Part shown: piece by piece, positions 7,981-16,678 of the stretch
Numbering within the stretch: the first letter of the stretch is position 1
How the letters are laid out: each line of letters opens with the position of its first letter
NCBI RefSeq assembly: GCF_039530225.1
Contig: NZ_BAAAOH010000001.1
Location: 2,666,001-2,730,000 of the forward strand
Direction: 5' to 3'
Length of the DNA: 64,000 nucleotides
Source: Microbacterium pumilum
GTDB lineage: Bacteria; Actinomycetota; Actinomycetes; Actinomycetales; Microbacteriaceae
Program-made: the position numbers and the translations under genes
Notes under the pieces: model-generated
Database searches by the model: none
Told to the model about the DNA's origin: nothing
What the model saw: only the letters and a program-made list of their open reading frames with translations

Positions 7981-8949
7981 GTGCGCAAGATCCCCGCTGC
8001 CCTCGCGGTCCTCACCCTCGCCGTCGTCGGCCTCACCGGCTGCTCGATGCCCGGTGCGGCCGAGTGCACGCGACCTGCCGTGCCCGACCAGGACGTGATC
8101 GATCTCATCGCGGTATCGGGTTCCACCGACGACGCCCCGGATGTCGACATCCGCACGCCGTTCCATTCGACGGAGGTCTCGTTCGCCGACGTCGTCACGG
8201 GCGAGGGAACGCCGATCAGCGCCGACGATCAGCTCGTCGTCCTCGACATCACGGTCTTCAGCGGCGAGACCGGCGAGCCGGTCGGCTCGACAACCTACGA
8301 CGGCGCCCTCACCGCGGTCTTCCCGGTCTCGCGCTGGGAGCAGACGTTCCCGTCCTTCGACCAGGCGCTGGACTGCGCGACCGAGGGTTCCCGCGTCGTC
8401 GTGGCGCTCCCGCCTGGCGAGGTCGAGGCCGAGACGGCCGCAACGATGGGCCTTGCCGAGGATGACTCCGCGGTAGCGGTGGTCGACATCCGCAAGGTGT
8501 ACCTGCCCAAAGCCGACGGCAAGAACCAGTACAACACCGGCCAGGGGCTGCCGAGCGTGGTCCGCGCACCGGACGGCAGGCCGGGCATCATCGTCCCCGA
8601 CGGCGCACCTCCGACCGACGTCGTGGTGCAGACCATCAAGAAGGGCGACGGCCCCATCGTCACGGGCGATGTGCCGGTGCGCGTCCACTACACCGGCGTG
8701 CTGTGGGACGATCACACCGTCTTCGACACCACATGGGATGGCGATCCTGCGTCCGTGACACTCGATTCGGTCGTTCCGGGCTTCGCTCAGGCGCTCGAGG
8801 GACAGACCGTGGGGTCGCAGGTGATGGTCGTCATTCCGCCTGATCAGGGGTATGGCGACGAGGAACAGGCCGGCATCCCCGCCGATTCGACGCTCGTGTT
8901 CGTCGCCGACATCCTCGGGCTCGATCCGGAGCCGGCACCGGCGCAGTAG
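7981..8949 (+). CDS. FKBP-type peptidyl-prolyl isomerase lipoprotein
   Basis: A predicted extracytoplasmic folding factor anchored by lipid. A lipoprotein signal (MRKIPAALAVLTLAVVGLTG) ends in the lipobox LTGC with Cys21. Two FKBP-like halves follow. The N-terminal half, ~50-170, is divergent. The C-terminal half, ~205-315, is canonical: VRVHYTGVLWDD, FDTTWD, VVPGFAQALEG, VMVVIPPDQGYG and STLVFVADIL. It should catalyse cis-trans proline isomerisation of exported proteins, perhaps Tat or Sec clients given the tat genes 2 kb away. The 322 residues reflect the duplicated domain. Lgt and Lnt, which process such lipoproteins, are also encoded in this window. Confidence 0.92.
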   Translation: MRKIPAALAVLTLAVVGLTGCSMPGAAECTRPAVPDQDVIDLIAVSGSTDDAPDVDIRTPFHSTEVSFADVVTGEGTPISADDQLVVLDITVFSGETGEPVGSTTYDGALTAVFPVSRWEQTFPSFDQALDCATEGSRVVVALPPGEVEAETAATMGLAEDDSAVAVVDIRKVYLPKADGKNQYNTGQGLPSVVRAPDGRPGIIVPDGAPPTDVVVQTIKKGDGPIVTGDVPVRVHYTGVLWDDHTVFDTTWDGDPASVTLDSVVPGFAQALEGQTVGSQVMVVIPPDQGYGDEEQAGIPADSTLVFVADILGLDPEPAPAQ

Positions 8950-8991
8950 CGGCCCGGCAGGCGGTCGGCGCAGGAGCGAGGCCCACGACTC

Positions 8992-8997
8992 TAGGAT
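8992..8997 (+). promoter_or_regulatory. leaderless -10 box TAGGAT before pafB
   Basis: TAGGAT ends 6 nt before the GTG at 9004. It would drive pafB-pafC as one leaderless transcript. Confidence 0.65.
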
Positions 8998-9003
8998 TAG
9001 TGG

Positions 9004-9999
9004 GTGCCCCCCACTGTGCCCGTGAAGAGTCCTCCCGAGGAGCGGCTCGTCAACCTCGTTGTCGCGCTCATGGCGACCGAGCAGGGCCTCACGAAGGACA
9101 CGATCCTCTCGTCCGTAGCCGGGTACCGTGAGCAGAGCGACGCCGGTGCCACGAAGGACGCGCTCGAGAAGATGTTCGAGCGCGACAAGGAGAGTCTGCG
9201 CGGGCTCGGCATCCCCATCGAGACGATCGGCGACTGGGCCGACCCTGACGACCTGCGCGAGGCGCGGTACCGCGTGCCCACTGCGGAGTACGCGCTTCCC
9301 GATGACATCTCCTTCACTCCGGCCGAACTGGCGCTGCTGAATCTCGCCGGAGGGGTGTGGAGTGAGAGCTCCATGTCGGATGACGCGCGCAGCGGCCTCC
9401 GCAAGATCCGCGCCCTGGGCATCCCGGTCGACGAGCCGATCATCGGGTACTCGCCGCGTATCAGCCTCCGCGATCCCTCGTTCTCAGCCCTGCAGCGTGC
9501 GATCGAGCAGACCCGCGTGGTGACCTTCCTCTACCTCAAGCCCGGTGAGGATGCGCCGCGAGTGCGGCGGCTGCAGCCGCTCGCGCTCGTCGACTACGAG
9601 TCGAGATGGCACGTCTTCGGCATCGATCTCAATATGCGCGCCGACCGCACGTTCCTGCTCTCGCGCATCGTCGGTCCGGTCGAGACATCGCGCGAGTCCT
9701 TCGATCCCGCGCTGCGCGAAGGCGCGGGCGACCGCGCGCTGGAAGGGCTCGAACGCGTCGCTGCACGCAACACCGCCCTCCTCGAGGTGAACCCGGGCAG
9801 CGAGGCCGCGCTTCGCCTCAGCCGCCGCGCGACGACGGCTGAGCAGGGCATCCACGTGTCGTTCGTCGACATGCATGTGTTCGCGGACGAGCTCGCCTCG
9901 TACGGTCCCGAGGTCCGCGTCGTCGAGCCGGTCGAGCTCACCGCCCAGGTCATCGCGCGGCTCGAGCGGACCAGCAGCACGAACGGCGGGGGATCATGA
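9004..9999 (+). CDS. pafB: WYL-family transcriptional regulator PafB
   Basis: PafB with PafC forms the heterodimeric DNA-damage transcriptional activator of actinobacteria (SOS-independent response; mycobacterial work). An N-terminal winged-helix part (~1-70, ERLVNLVVALMATEQGLTK) is followed by the WYL ligand-sensing domain (~150-235; VVTFLYLKPGE, RRLQPLALVDYESRWHVFG) and a C-terminal WCX-type extension. In this copy the eponymous Trp-Tyr-Leu reads Trp-His-Val, whereas PafC keeps WYL. The 331 residues are typical. The gene overlaps pafC by four bases, implying coupled synthesis of the two subunits. Confidence 0.9.
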   Translation: MPPTVPVKSPPEERLVNLVVALMATEQGLTKDTILSSVAGYREQSDAGATKDALEKMFERDKESLRGLGIPIETIGDWADPDDLREARYRVPTAEYALPDDISFTPAELALLNLAGGVWSESSMSDDARSGLRKIRALGIPVDEPIIGYSPRISLRDPSFSALQRAIEQTRVVTFLYLKPGEDAPRVRRLQPLALVDYESRWHVFGIDLNMRADRTFLLSRIVGPVETSRESFDPALREGAGDRALEGLERVAARNTALLEVNPGSEAALRLSRRATTAEQGIHVSFVDMHVFADELASYGPEVRVVEPVELTAQVIARLERTSSTNGGGS

Positions 10000-10958
10000 G
10001 TCGTCGCCGGCCGCTGGTCGCCACGGATCGCGCCGCGCTCATGCTGCAGCTCGTGCCGTATCTGATCGGCAAGGGCGAGGTGTCGATCCTCGAGGCGGCC
10101 GATGAGTTCGACGTCACGCCCGATCAGATGCGGGCGATGGTCGAGCGGCTCACCGTCATCGGCCTGCCCGGTGACGGTGGCTACTGGCAGATGGCCAACG
10201 ACCTCTTCGACATCGACTGGGAACTGCTCGACGAGCGCGACATCATCGTCATCACGAACTCGGTCGGGCTCGAGCGCTCGCCCAAGCTCACCGCTCGCGA
10301 GGCCGCCGCGCTGCTCGCCGGACTCCAGCTCGCCCGGACGATCCCAGGAGTGGGCGACACCGACCTGTACACCGGTCTGCTCGCGAAGCTGGCACGCGGC
10401 GCATCGAGCACCCCCGCCGACGTGATCGTCGCACCCGGCCCGGTCGACGCGGTGCGCGATGCAGTGGCCGAGGCACTGAAGCGCCGAGTCGCCGTCGCGT
10501 TCACCTACAAGGCTCCGGATGCCGCACCCACCACCCGCACCGTCGATCCGGTCAAGGTGCACATCGCCGACCGCGAATGGTACCTGCAGGGCTGGTGCCA
10601 CCTGCGCCAGGCGATGCGGACGTTCCATCTCGACCGGGTCAGCGACCTCGAACTCACGGACATCGCGATCACCCACGGCGAAGAGCCGGTTCCCGGCTGG
10701 TTCGACGAAGATGCCGGCGACGTCGTGGCCCGCATCCGGTTCCCGGCGTCCCTCGCGCCGCTCCTGGGGGACTACCTCGATCGTGCCGCGGTCGAGACGA
10801 TCGAGGGCCACATGATCGCCACGATGCGCGTCGCCGATGAACTGAGTCTGCGCCGTCTCGCGGCCAAGCATGGCGGTGAAGTGGAGATCCTCGAACCGGC
10901 CGGAGCGCGACGCGCGGCAGCCGATTGGGCCCAGGCCGGTCTCGCCCAGTACCGCTGA
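9996..10958 (+). CDS. pafC: WYL-family transcriptional regulator PafC
   Basis: The partner of PafB in the DNA-damage activator. It has an N-terminal winged helix (~10-70, LVPYLIGKGEVSILEAADEF), a WYL domain with an intact REWYLQGWCHLR motif near residue 190, followed by the RTFHLDRVSDL strand that helps bind a nucleic-acid ligand, and a C-terminal WCX domain. The ATG at 9996 sits in an ATGA overlap with the pafB stop. The order pafB-pafC-tatA-tatC-helY is the same as in mycobacteria, which strengthens the assignment. A GC-rich hairpin lies just after the stop. Confidence 0.92.
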   Translation: MSRRRPLVATDRAALMLQLVPYLIGKGEVSILEAADEFDVTPDQMRAMVERLTVIGLPGDGGYWQMANDLFDIDWELLDERDIIVITNSVGLERSPKLTAREAAALLAGLQLARTIPGVGDTDLYTGLLAKLARGASSTPADVIVAPGPVDAVRDAVAEALKRRVAVAFTYKAPDAAPTTRTVDPVKVHIADREWYLQGWCHLRQAMRTFHLDRVSDLELTDIAITHGEEPVPGWFDEDAGDVVARIRFPASLAPLLGDYLDRAAVETIEGHMIATMRVADELSLRRLAAKHGGEVEILEPAGARRAAADWAQAGLAQYR

Positions 10959-10962
10959 CCCG

Positions 10963-10983
10963 GCGCGGCGACTTTCGCCGCGC
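10963..10983 (+). terminator. possible hairpin terminator after pafC
   Basis: A perfect 9-bp inverted repeat, GCGCGGCGA-CTT-TCGCCGCGC, starts five bases after the pafC stop. It has no T run, so it may attenuate rather than end transcription before tatA. Confidence 0.45.
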
Positions 10984-11008
10984 GTCGGCCCCTGCGATAC
11001 CCGCGGGC

Positions 11009-11014
11009 TACAAT
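11009..11014 (+). promoter_or_regulatory. -10 box TACAAT for tatA
   Basis: TACAAT fits TANNNT and would start transcription near 11021, leaving a leader of about 22 nt that contains GAGAGG upstream of the tatA ATG. It supports a separate tatA-tatC-helY transcript. Confidence 0.5.
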
Positions 11015-11042
11015 GTGTACAGACCTGCCGAGAGGAATCGAC

Positions 11043-11309
11043 ATGCTAGGGAACCTGACAGGGTGGCACCTCCTGATCCTCCTTGCGGTGATCCTGCTGC
11101 TGTTCGGCGCGGCCAAGCTTCCCGCTCTCGCCAAGAGCATGGGGCAGTCCGCTCGCGTGTTCAAGGGCGAGATGAAGGCGATGAAGGAAGATGACGTCGC
11201 GGCGCAGCCCGCCACGACCGTCCCCGACGCCGGAGCCTCCGCGTCCGTCGCGGCGCCCACGACCGACGTACGCGCAGACGCGGGCGGAACCGCAGACACC
11301 AAGTCCTGA
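11043..11309 (+). CDS. tatA: Sec-independent (Tat) protein translocase subunit TatA
   Basis: The pore-forming small subunit of the twin-arginine translocase. A single N-terminal membrane helix (WHLLILLAVILLLFG) leads into the hallmark FGAAKLP hinge, an amphipathic helix (ALAKSMGQSARVFKGEMKAM) and an Ala/Thr/Asp-rich disordered tail. The ATG at 11043 has GAGAGG upstream; the in-frame ATG at 11013 would put ten polar residues before the membrane helix and lies before any likely ribosome site. It has 88 residues, usual for the family. tatC begins 5 bases after its stop. Confidence 0.95.
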   Translation: MLGNLTGWHLLILLAVILLLFGAAKLPALAKSMGQSARVFKGEMKAMKEDDVAAQPATTVPDAGASASVAAPTTDVRADAGGTADTKS

Positions 11310-11314
11310 CCGCC

Positions 11315-12136
11315 GTGGCCACGGCGGGACCGCCGCGCATCGAAGATCCGAACGTGCCGCGGCGTGAAAAGCGGATGTCGCTGGGGCAGCATCTCGTCGA
11401 GCTGCGCAGGCGGTTGATGATCGCAGCCCTCGCGCTCGTGCTGGGCATGGTCATCGGGTTCTTCATCACCGACCCGGTGCTGTACATCATCACCCAGCCG
11501 ATCCGGGTCGTCGCGGAGTCGCGGGGTGAGGCAGGCTCGGTCGAGCTGATGTTCAGCACCGTCACATCGGGATTCGACCTCAAGCTGCGGATGTCGTTCG
11601 CGATCGGACTGCTGATCTCCGCTCCGTTCTGGATGTGGCAGATCTGGGCGTTCATCATGCCGGGGCTCACGCGCAAAGAGGTCCAGTACACGATCGGCTT
11701 CCTCGCGGCGGCGATCCCGCTGTTCTTCGCCGGGTGCTGGGCGGGCCTGCTGACGATGCCCCACATCGTCGAGCTGATGGCCTCGTTCGTTCCCGAAGGT
11801 GCCGCCGCGTTCTACGACGCCGCGTACTACTACGACTTCGTCTTCAAGCTCCTGATCGTCGTGGGCGTCGCGTTCGTCCTTCCGGTCTTCCTGGTCGCGC
11901 TGAATCTGGCCGGGGTGATGTCGGGTCGCGCCATCCTGAAGGGCTGGCGAGTGGCCGTCCTCGTCGCGATCGTGTTCGGCGCCCTGGCGACGCCTGCAGC
12001 CGATGTCGTGAGCATGCTCCTGCTGGCAGGCATCATGGTCCTCCTCTTCTTCGCGGCCGCAGGCGTCTCGCTGCTGTTCGACCGTCGTCGAGCGAAACGC
12101 GAAGCGGCGATCCTGCCTCCCGAGGCTCTCGCGTGA
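11315..12136 (+). CDS. tatC: Tat protein translocase subunit TatC
   Basis: The polytopic receptor of the Tat pathway that binds twin-arginine signal peptides. The 273-residue protein has six membrane helices; the family features RRKRL-type N-terminus (MSLGQHLVELRRRL), the periplasmic loop, and PFWMWQIWAFIMPGLTRKE are present. The GTG at 11315 lies five bases after tatA. Its stop overlaps the helY start as GTGA (12133-12136), so translation of helY is coupled to tatC. No tatB is needed in many actinobacteria with TatA/TatC pairs, but a separate tatB elsewhere cannot be excluded. Confidence 0.95.
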   Translation: MATAGPPRIEDPNVPRREKRMSLGQHLVELRRRLMIAALALVLGMVIGFFITDPVLYIITQPIRVVAESRGEAGSVELMFSTVTSGFDLKLRMSFAIGLLISAPFWMWQIWAFIMPGLTRKEVQYTIGFLAAAIPLFFAGCWAGLLTMPHIVELMASFVPEGAAAFYDAAYYYDFVFKLLIVVGVAFVLPVFLVALNLAGVMSGRAILKGWRVAVLVAIVFGALATPAADVVSMLLLAGIMVLLFFAAAGVSLLFDRRRAKREAAILPPEALA

Positions 12137-14649
12137 TCGAGCCCGGTCCGGCCGAGAGGTACCAGCGAGCCGCTGAGACGTCGCGACAGGACCGGAGCCA
12201 TCCGATCACCGCAGCCTTCGCTGCATCCCAGCGATTCACGCTCGATCCCTTCCAGCTGGCCGGATGCCGCGCGCTCGAAGAGGGGCGCAGCGTGCTCGTT
12301 GCGGCCCCGACCGGGGCGGGCAAGACGATCATCGGCGAGTTCGCCGTTCACCTCGCGATGCGCGAGCCGGCGCAGAACGGCTACGGCGACAAGGCGTTCT
12401 ACACGACCCCCATCAAGGCGCTGTCGAACCAGAAGTTCCGCGAGCTGCAGGATGTCTACGGGGCCGACGAGGTGGGTCTTCTCACCGGCGACACGAACAT
12501 CAACGGCAACGCGCGCATCGTCGTGATGACGACCGAGGTGCTCCGCAACATGCTGTATGCGGACTCTCCCGCGCTGCGCGGGCTGCGCTACGTCGTGATG
12601 GACGAGGTGCACTACCTCGCCGACCGATTCCGGGGCGCGGTGTGGGAGGAGATCATCATCCACCTGCCGCAGACCGTCCGGCTGGTCTCGCTGTCTGCCA
12701 CCGTGTCGAACGCCGAGGAGTTCGGCGACTGGCTCGACACCGTGCGCGGCGACACCGAGGTGATCGTTTCCGAGATCCGTCCCGTGCCGCTCGAGCAGCA
12801 CGTCCTGGTGCGCGGTGACCTTCTGCCGCTGTTCGACGATCGCGCCGGGATCGCGACCGCACAGGTGAACCAGGAGCTCATGCGCATCCGCTCGTTCAAG
12901 GGGCCGATGTACGAGAACAACCGCCGCGTGCAGGAGATGAACAGCGGGCGCCAGAAGGGACAGTACGTCGATCCCCGACGTCGTCCGCAGCGCGGTGCCA
13001 AGCGCCCGGTGCGCTCCGCGAACGTCCAGCGCATCGAGCGGCTCGACCGCCCTGATGTCGTCGAACTGCTCGCGCGCGCGAATCTGCTGCCCGCCATCTT
13101 CTTCATCTTCAGCCGCGCCGGCTGCGACGCGGCCGTCCAGCAGGTCCGCCGAGCGGGCGTGCGGCTCACCTCGCAGGAGGAGCGCGCCGAGATCCGCGCG
13201 ATCGTCGAGCAGCGCACCCGCACCCTTCTCGACGAGGATCTCGCGGTGCTCGGCTATTACGACTGGCTCGACAACCTCGAGCGCGGCCTCGCCTCGCATC
13301 ACGCCGGTCTGCTGCCGGCGTTCAAGGAGATCGTCGAAGAGCTGTTCCAGCGCAAGCTCGTCAAGGTCGTGTTCGCCACCGAGACGCTTGCTCTCGGCAT
13401 CAACATGCCTGCCCGCACGGTCGTGCTCGAGAAGCTCGAGAAATTCAACGGCGAGGCGCGTGTAGCCATCACGTCGGGCGAGTACACCCAGCTGACCGGG
13501 CGTGCGGGACGCCGAGGCATCGATGTCGAGGGTCATGCGGTCATCCAGTGGACCGAGGGGGTCGACCCGCAGGCCGTCGCCGCCCTCGCGTCGCGACGCA
13601 CCTATCCGCTGAACTCGAGCTTCCGCCCGACCTACAACATGGCCGTCAACCTGATCGACCAGTTCGGCCGCGCACGCGCTCGCCAGATCCTGGAGTCGTC
13701 CTTCGCGCAGTTCCAGGCCGACCGGGCCGTCGTAGGACTCGCGCGCCAGGTGCGCGAGCAGGAGGAGTCGCTCGCGGGCTACGAGAAGGCGATGACCTGC
13801 GACCGGGGCGACTTCACCGAGTACTCTGCGATCCGACGGGACCTGAGCGAAGCCGAGAAGCTGAACCGCAAGGATGCGAACGCGTCGCGTGCGACGCGCG
13901 ACGCCCGGCACCGCGAGATCAGCAGCCTGCGACGACGCATGCAGCGGCATCCGTGTCACCAATGTCCGGACCGTGAGAATCACGCGCGATGGGCAGAGCG
14001 GTACTGGCGCCTCAAACGCACGGTCGACAAGATGCGCCAGCAGATCGAGACGCGCACGGGAACCGTTGCGCGCATCTTCGACCGCGTGGTCGACGTGCTG
14101 GCCGTCCTGGACTACGTGCGCATCGCCGATGACGGCCGCACCACGCTCACCCCGTCGGGGCGCACGATGCGCCGCATCTACGGAGAGCGCGACCTGCTCG
14201 TCGCCGAATCCCTGCGGCTCGGGCTGTGGAAGGACCTGGATGCCGCATCCCTCGCCGCTCTCGCCTGCTGTCTCGTGTACGAACCCCGACGCGACGAAGC
14301 GGGTACGGGGGAGCGGGGCTATCCGCGAGGAGCGTTCCGGGTGGCGCTCAGCGAGACCCAGACGCTGTGGCAGCAGCTCGACGACCTCGAGCGCGATCAC
14401 CGGCTCCCTGGCTCGGATCCGATCTCGGCAGGGCTGGCGCAGGCCATGCACTCCTGGGCGCGCGGTGTGGCGCTCGAGCGCGTGCTCGACGAGGCAGACC
14501 TCGCAGCGGGAGATTTCGTCCGGTGGGCGAAACAGACGATCGACCTGCTCGACCAGCTGTCGATCGTTGCGGAACCGGCCCTCGCCGGCATTGCGCGTGC
14601 GGCGCTCGATGCCGTTCGGCGAGGCATCGTCTCGTACTCGTCGGTCTGA
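12133..14649 (+). CDS. helY: Ski2/Mtr4-like DEAD/DEAH-box helicase HelY
   Basis: A large superfamily 2 helicase of the Ski2/Mtr4 group, probably acting on RNA in turnover. Walker A is APTGAGKT at residues 58-65, motif Ia TTPIKALSNQKF, the DEVH box at 157-160, motif III SLSATVSN, motif V-VI GINMPARTVV and QLTGRAGRRGID. A C-terminal helical DSHCT-type domain follows (~640-838), preceded by a Cys-rich stretch HPCHQCPDRENHARW that resembles the conserved insertion of actinobacterial HelY. The GTG at 12133 overlaps tatC. The 838 residues are slightly shorter than the mycobacterial protein. A longer open frame extends upstream but lies inside tatC. Confidence 0.93.
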   Translation: MIEPGPAERYQRAAETSRQDRSHPITAAFAASQRFTLDPFQLAGCRALEEGRSVLVAAPTGAGKTIIGEFAVHLAMREPAQNGYGDKAFYTTPIKALSNQKFRELQDVYGADEVGLLTGDTNINGNARIVVMTTEVLRNMLYADSPALRGLRYVVMDEVHYLADRFRGAVWEEIIIHLPQTVRLVSLSATVSNAEEFGDWLDTVRGDTEVIVSEIRPVPLEQHVLVRGDLLPLFDDRAGIATAQVNQELMRIRSFKGPMYENNRRVQEMNSGRQKGQYVDPRRRPQRGAKRPVRSANVQRIERLDRPDVVELLARANLLPAIFFIFSRAGCDAAVQQVRRAGVRLTSQEERAEIRAIVEQRTRTLLDEDLAVLGYYDWLDNLERGLASHHAGLLPAFKEIVEELFQRKLVKVVFATETLALGINMPARTVVLEKLEKFNGEARVAITSGEYTQLTGRAGRRGIDVEGHAVIQWTEGVDPQAVAALASRRTYPLNSSFRPTYNMAVNLIDQFGRARARQILESSFAQFQADRAVVGLARQVREQEESLAGYEKAMTCDRGDFTEYSAIRRDLSEAEKLNRKDANASRATRDARHREISSLRRRMQRHPCHQCPDRENHARWAERYWRLKRTVDKMRQQIETRTGTVARIFDRVVDVLAVLDYVRIADDGRTTLTPSGRTMRRIYGERDLLVAESLRLGLWKDLDAASLAALACCLVYEPRRDEAGTGERGYPRGAFRVALSETQTLWQQLDDLERDHRLPGSDPISAGLAQAMHSWARGVALERVLDEADLAAGDFVRWAKQTIDLLDQLSIVAEPALAGIARAALDAVRRGIVSYSSV

Positions 14650-14674
14650 CAGAGGGTCTCCAGATTCCGACATC

Positions 14675-14680
14675 TAGGGT
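14675..14680 (+). promoter_or_regulatory. leaderless -10 box TAGGGT before lnt
   Basis: TAGGGT ends 7 nt before the GTG at 14688. It overlaps the alternative in-frame GTG at 14679, which therefore cannot be the start of this transcript. Confidence 0.6.
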
Positions 14681-14687
14681 GGACTTC

Positions 14688-16262
14688 GTGCCCCTCGCCG
14701 CCGACCGCCGACCGATCCTTCCGCTGTGGGCGGGGGTCCTGGCATCCATCGCCTCCGGCCTCCTGCTTACGACGGCATTCCCGTCGCTGTCGTGGTGGCC
14801 GATGGTCTTCGTGTCTGTCCCGGTCGCGCTGGTGAGCCTCATCGGCCGCCGCGCGTGGTCCGCCGTGCTCGTGGGGTTCGCCTTCGGCGCGGCCTTCTAC
14901 TTCGTGAACCTGTCGTTCACGGCGAGGTACCTCGGACCCGAGCCGTGGATCGCGCTGTCGATGCTCGAGGCGATCCTCACGGCGGCGTTCGCGGTGCCGA
15001 TCACGTTGGCGTATCGCTGGACGCCGCGTGTGCTGCCGGGCGGGTGGGGTCGGCTCGTGGTGCTGCCCGCTCTCGTTGCGGGGCTTTGGACCCTGCGAGA
15101 GGAGGTGCTCGGCACGTTCCCGTACGGCGGCTTTCCGTGGGGCCGGCTGGGGGTGTCGCAGGTGAACGGTCCGCTTGCCGAGGTCGTGTCGTGGGTCGGG
15201 ATGTCGGGGCTGTCTTTCGTCATCGTGTTCGTATGCGCCGCCGGCGTCGAGTATGTGCGGGTGGGTCGGTGGCGCGATGTACGGACCGTGCTGCCCGTGG
15301 TCGTGGGTCTCGTGCTGCTGCTGATCCCGCCTCAGTTTCCGACCGCAGCCGACGGCACGATCCGCGTGGGGGCCGTCCAGGGGAACGGGCCCACCGGATA
15401 CTTCGACGAGCGCGGCCCGAACGATGTCCTCAACGCACAGCTGGAGGCCACCGCGCCGCTGCTCGGAGAGGATATCGACGTGCTGCTGTGGCCGGAGGGC
15501 GGGATCGACTCCGATCCGACGCAGAACGCGTCGACAGCCGCCGTCCTCGACGCCATCGCGGAGCACCTCGACGCTCCGCTGCTGGTCAGCGCCGTGACCC
15601 AACGTGGCGATGAGTTTTTCAACTCGTCCCTGCTGTGGCAAGCGGGAGTCGGCAACCCCGTCGACACGTACGACAAACGCCATCCGGTGCCGTTCGGAGA
15701 GTTCGTGCCTGACCGCTGGCTCTGGCGCATGTTCGCCCCCGACCTCATCGACCTGATTCAGCGCGAGTACACCCCGGGCACCTCATCACCTCAGTTCGAC
15801 GTCAACGGCGTCGGCGTGGGGCTCGCGATCTGCTTCGACGTGATCTATGACGATGTGATCTGGGATGGCGCGCGGGACGGCGCCGAGGTGTACATGTTCC
15901 AGACCAACAACGCCGACTTCCGCGGCACGAACGAGAACCTGCAGCAGCTCGCGTTCGCGCGGATGCGTGCGATCGAGACAGGGCGCTCCGTGGTGAACCT
16001 CTCGACTGTCGGCACCAGCCAGGCGATCGCTCCCGACGGGACGACGATCGCTGGACTGCCGGCCGACACGGCGGGCCACATGCTGACCGAGGTGCCGCTG
16101 CGCACCGGGCTCACTCCGGCAGTCGTGGCCGGCTCCGCCATCAAGACGCTGCTCGCGTGGGGAAGCCTCGTCGTGCTGATCGCACTCGGTGTGACAATCG
16201 AAGTCACGCGGCGGAGGAACGCGAAAACGCCGGCTCCCGAAGGAACCGGCGTTGCGCGGTGA
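14688..16262 (+). CDS. lnt: apolipoprotein N-acyltransferase
   Basis: A membrane enzyme that adds the third acyl chain to the N-terminal Cys of lipoproteins. About six N-terminal helices (residues 1-210) precede a nitrilase-fold periplasmic domain with the catalytic triad visible as Glu270 (LLWPEGG), Lys330 (YDKRHPVPFGEF) and Cys382 (AICFDVIYD). The essential loop before them, GTFPYGGFPWGRLG, is also present. One C-terminal membrane helix ends the protein. It has 524 residues. The start is fixed by the leaderless promoter; GTG at 14679 is an alternative. Together with lgt (54466-53495) the window encodes both acylation steps. Its last codons overlap an rbpA terminator on the other strand. Confidence 0.93.
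   Translation: MPLAADRRPILPLWAGVLASIASGLLLTTAFPSLSWWPMVFVSVPVALVSLIGRRAWSAVLVGFAFGAAFYFVNLSFTARYLGPEPWIALSMLEAILTAAFAVPITLAYRWTPRVLPGGWGRLVVLPALVAGLWTLREEVLGTFPYGGFPWGRLGVSQVNGPLAEVVSWVGMSGLSFVIVFVCAAGVEYVRVGRWRDVRTVLPVVVGLVLLLIPPQFPTAADGTIRVGAVQGNGPTGYFDERGPNDVLNAQLEATAPLLGEDIDVLLWPEGGIDSDPTQNASTAAVLDAIAEHLDAPLLVSAVTQRGDEFFNSSLLWQAGVGNPVDTYDKRHPVPFGEFVPDRWLWRMFAPDLIDLIQREYTPGTSSPQFDVNGVGVGLAICFDVIYDDVIWDGARDGAEVYMFQTNNADFRGTNENLQQLAFARMRAIETGRSVVNLSTVGTSQAIAPDGTTIAGLPADTAGHMLTEVPLRTGLTPAVVAGSAIKTLLAWGSLVVLIALGVTIEVTRRRNAKTPAPEGTGVAR
16226..16253 (-). terminator. rbpA terminator embedded in the lnt 3' end
   Basis: An inverted repeat with arms AACGCCGG and CCGGCGTT lies inside the last lnt codons. 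Read on the - strand it is followed by TTTTCGC, so it resembles an intrinsic terminator for rbpA, whose stop is 13 bases away. On the + strand it lacks a T run. Confidence 0.65.
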
Positions 16263-16265
16263 GCG

Positions 16266-16649
16266 TCAGGCGCTGATCTTGTCGCGCGAGACATCCTCGC
16301 CGGCGCCGCGCCGCGCGCGGACATAGGCGAGTCGCTCTTCGAGAAGCTCTTCCAGCTCGGGGATCGTGCGGCGCTCGAGCAGCATGTCCCAGTGGCTGCG
16401 CGGGACCTTGTCGCCCGAGTGGTCGACGCTCGCGGTGCCCTCGCCGATGCGCAGAAGTGCCTCGGCGCCGCACGTGCGGCATTCCCACGCCTCAGGAACC
16501 TCGGCGTCGGCTGCGAATGTCATGGTCGTGTCACGTCCGCACGACGTGCACGTGTAGGTGTGCTTTGCGCGCTCATGGAACACGACGCCCTCTTCGCTCT
16601 GTAGGCTCTGGGCGCCGAGTCGGATGCCGCGCAGACTGCGGTCTGCCAT
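16266..16649 (-). CDS. rbpA: RNA polymerase-binding protein RbpA
   Basis: An actinobacterial general transcription factor that binds RNA polymerase and principal sigma factors and stabilises open complexes; linked with rifampicin tolerance. The N-terminus (MADRSLRGIRLGAQSLQ) is the core-binding tail, the middle holds two CxxC pairs (CTSCGRD and CRTCGAEA, of which the family zinc site is variably kept), and the C-terminus is the basic linker plus sigma-interaction helix (LEELLEERLAYVRARRG). At 127 residues it is slightly longer than mycobacterial RbpA. The ATG at 16649 has GAGAGGA upstream. A SigR/SigH-like promoter candidate lies ahead, fitting the stress control known for Streptomyces rbpA. 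Confidence 0.95.
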   Translation of the reverse strand: MADRSLRGIRLGAQSLQSEEGVVFHERAKHTYTCTSCGRDTTMTFAADAEVPEAWECRTCGAEALLRIGEGTASVDHSGDKVPRSHWDMLLERRTIPELEELLEERLAYVRARRGAGEDVSRDKISA

Positions 16650-16678
16650 TGTGTGGTCCTCTCGTCGCTCTTAGGTAT

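Noticed and set aside
6933..9003. Proteasome-associated genes next to trmI
   Set aside because: In many actinobacteria arc/mpa, dop and prcBA follow trmI. Here an FKBP lipoprotein and pafBC follow and no such motif is present. pafBC alone does not imply a proteasome.
11830..14673. A 947-codon open frame on the - strand
   Set aside because: Antisense shadow of helY with no recognisable motif or start signal.
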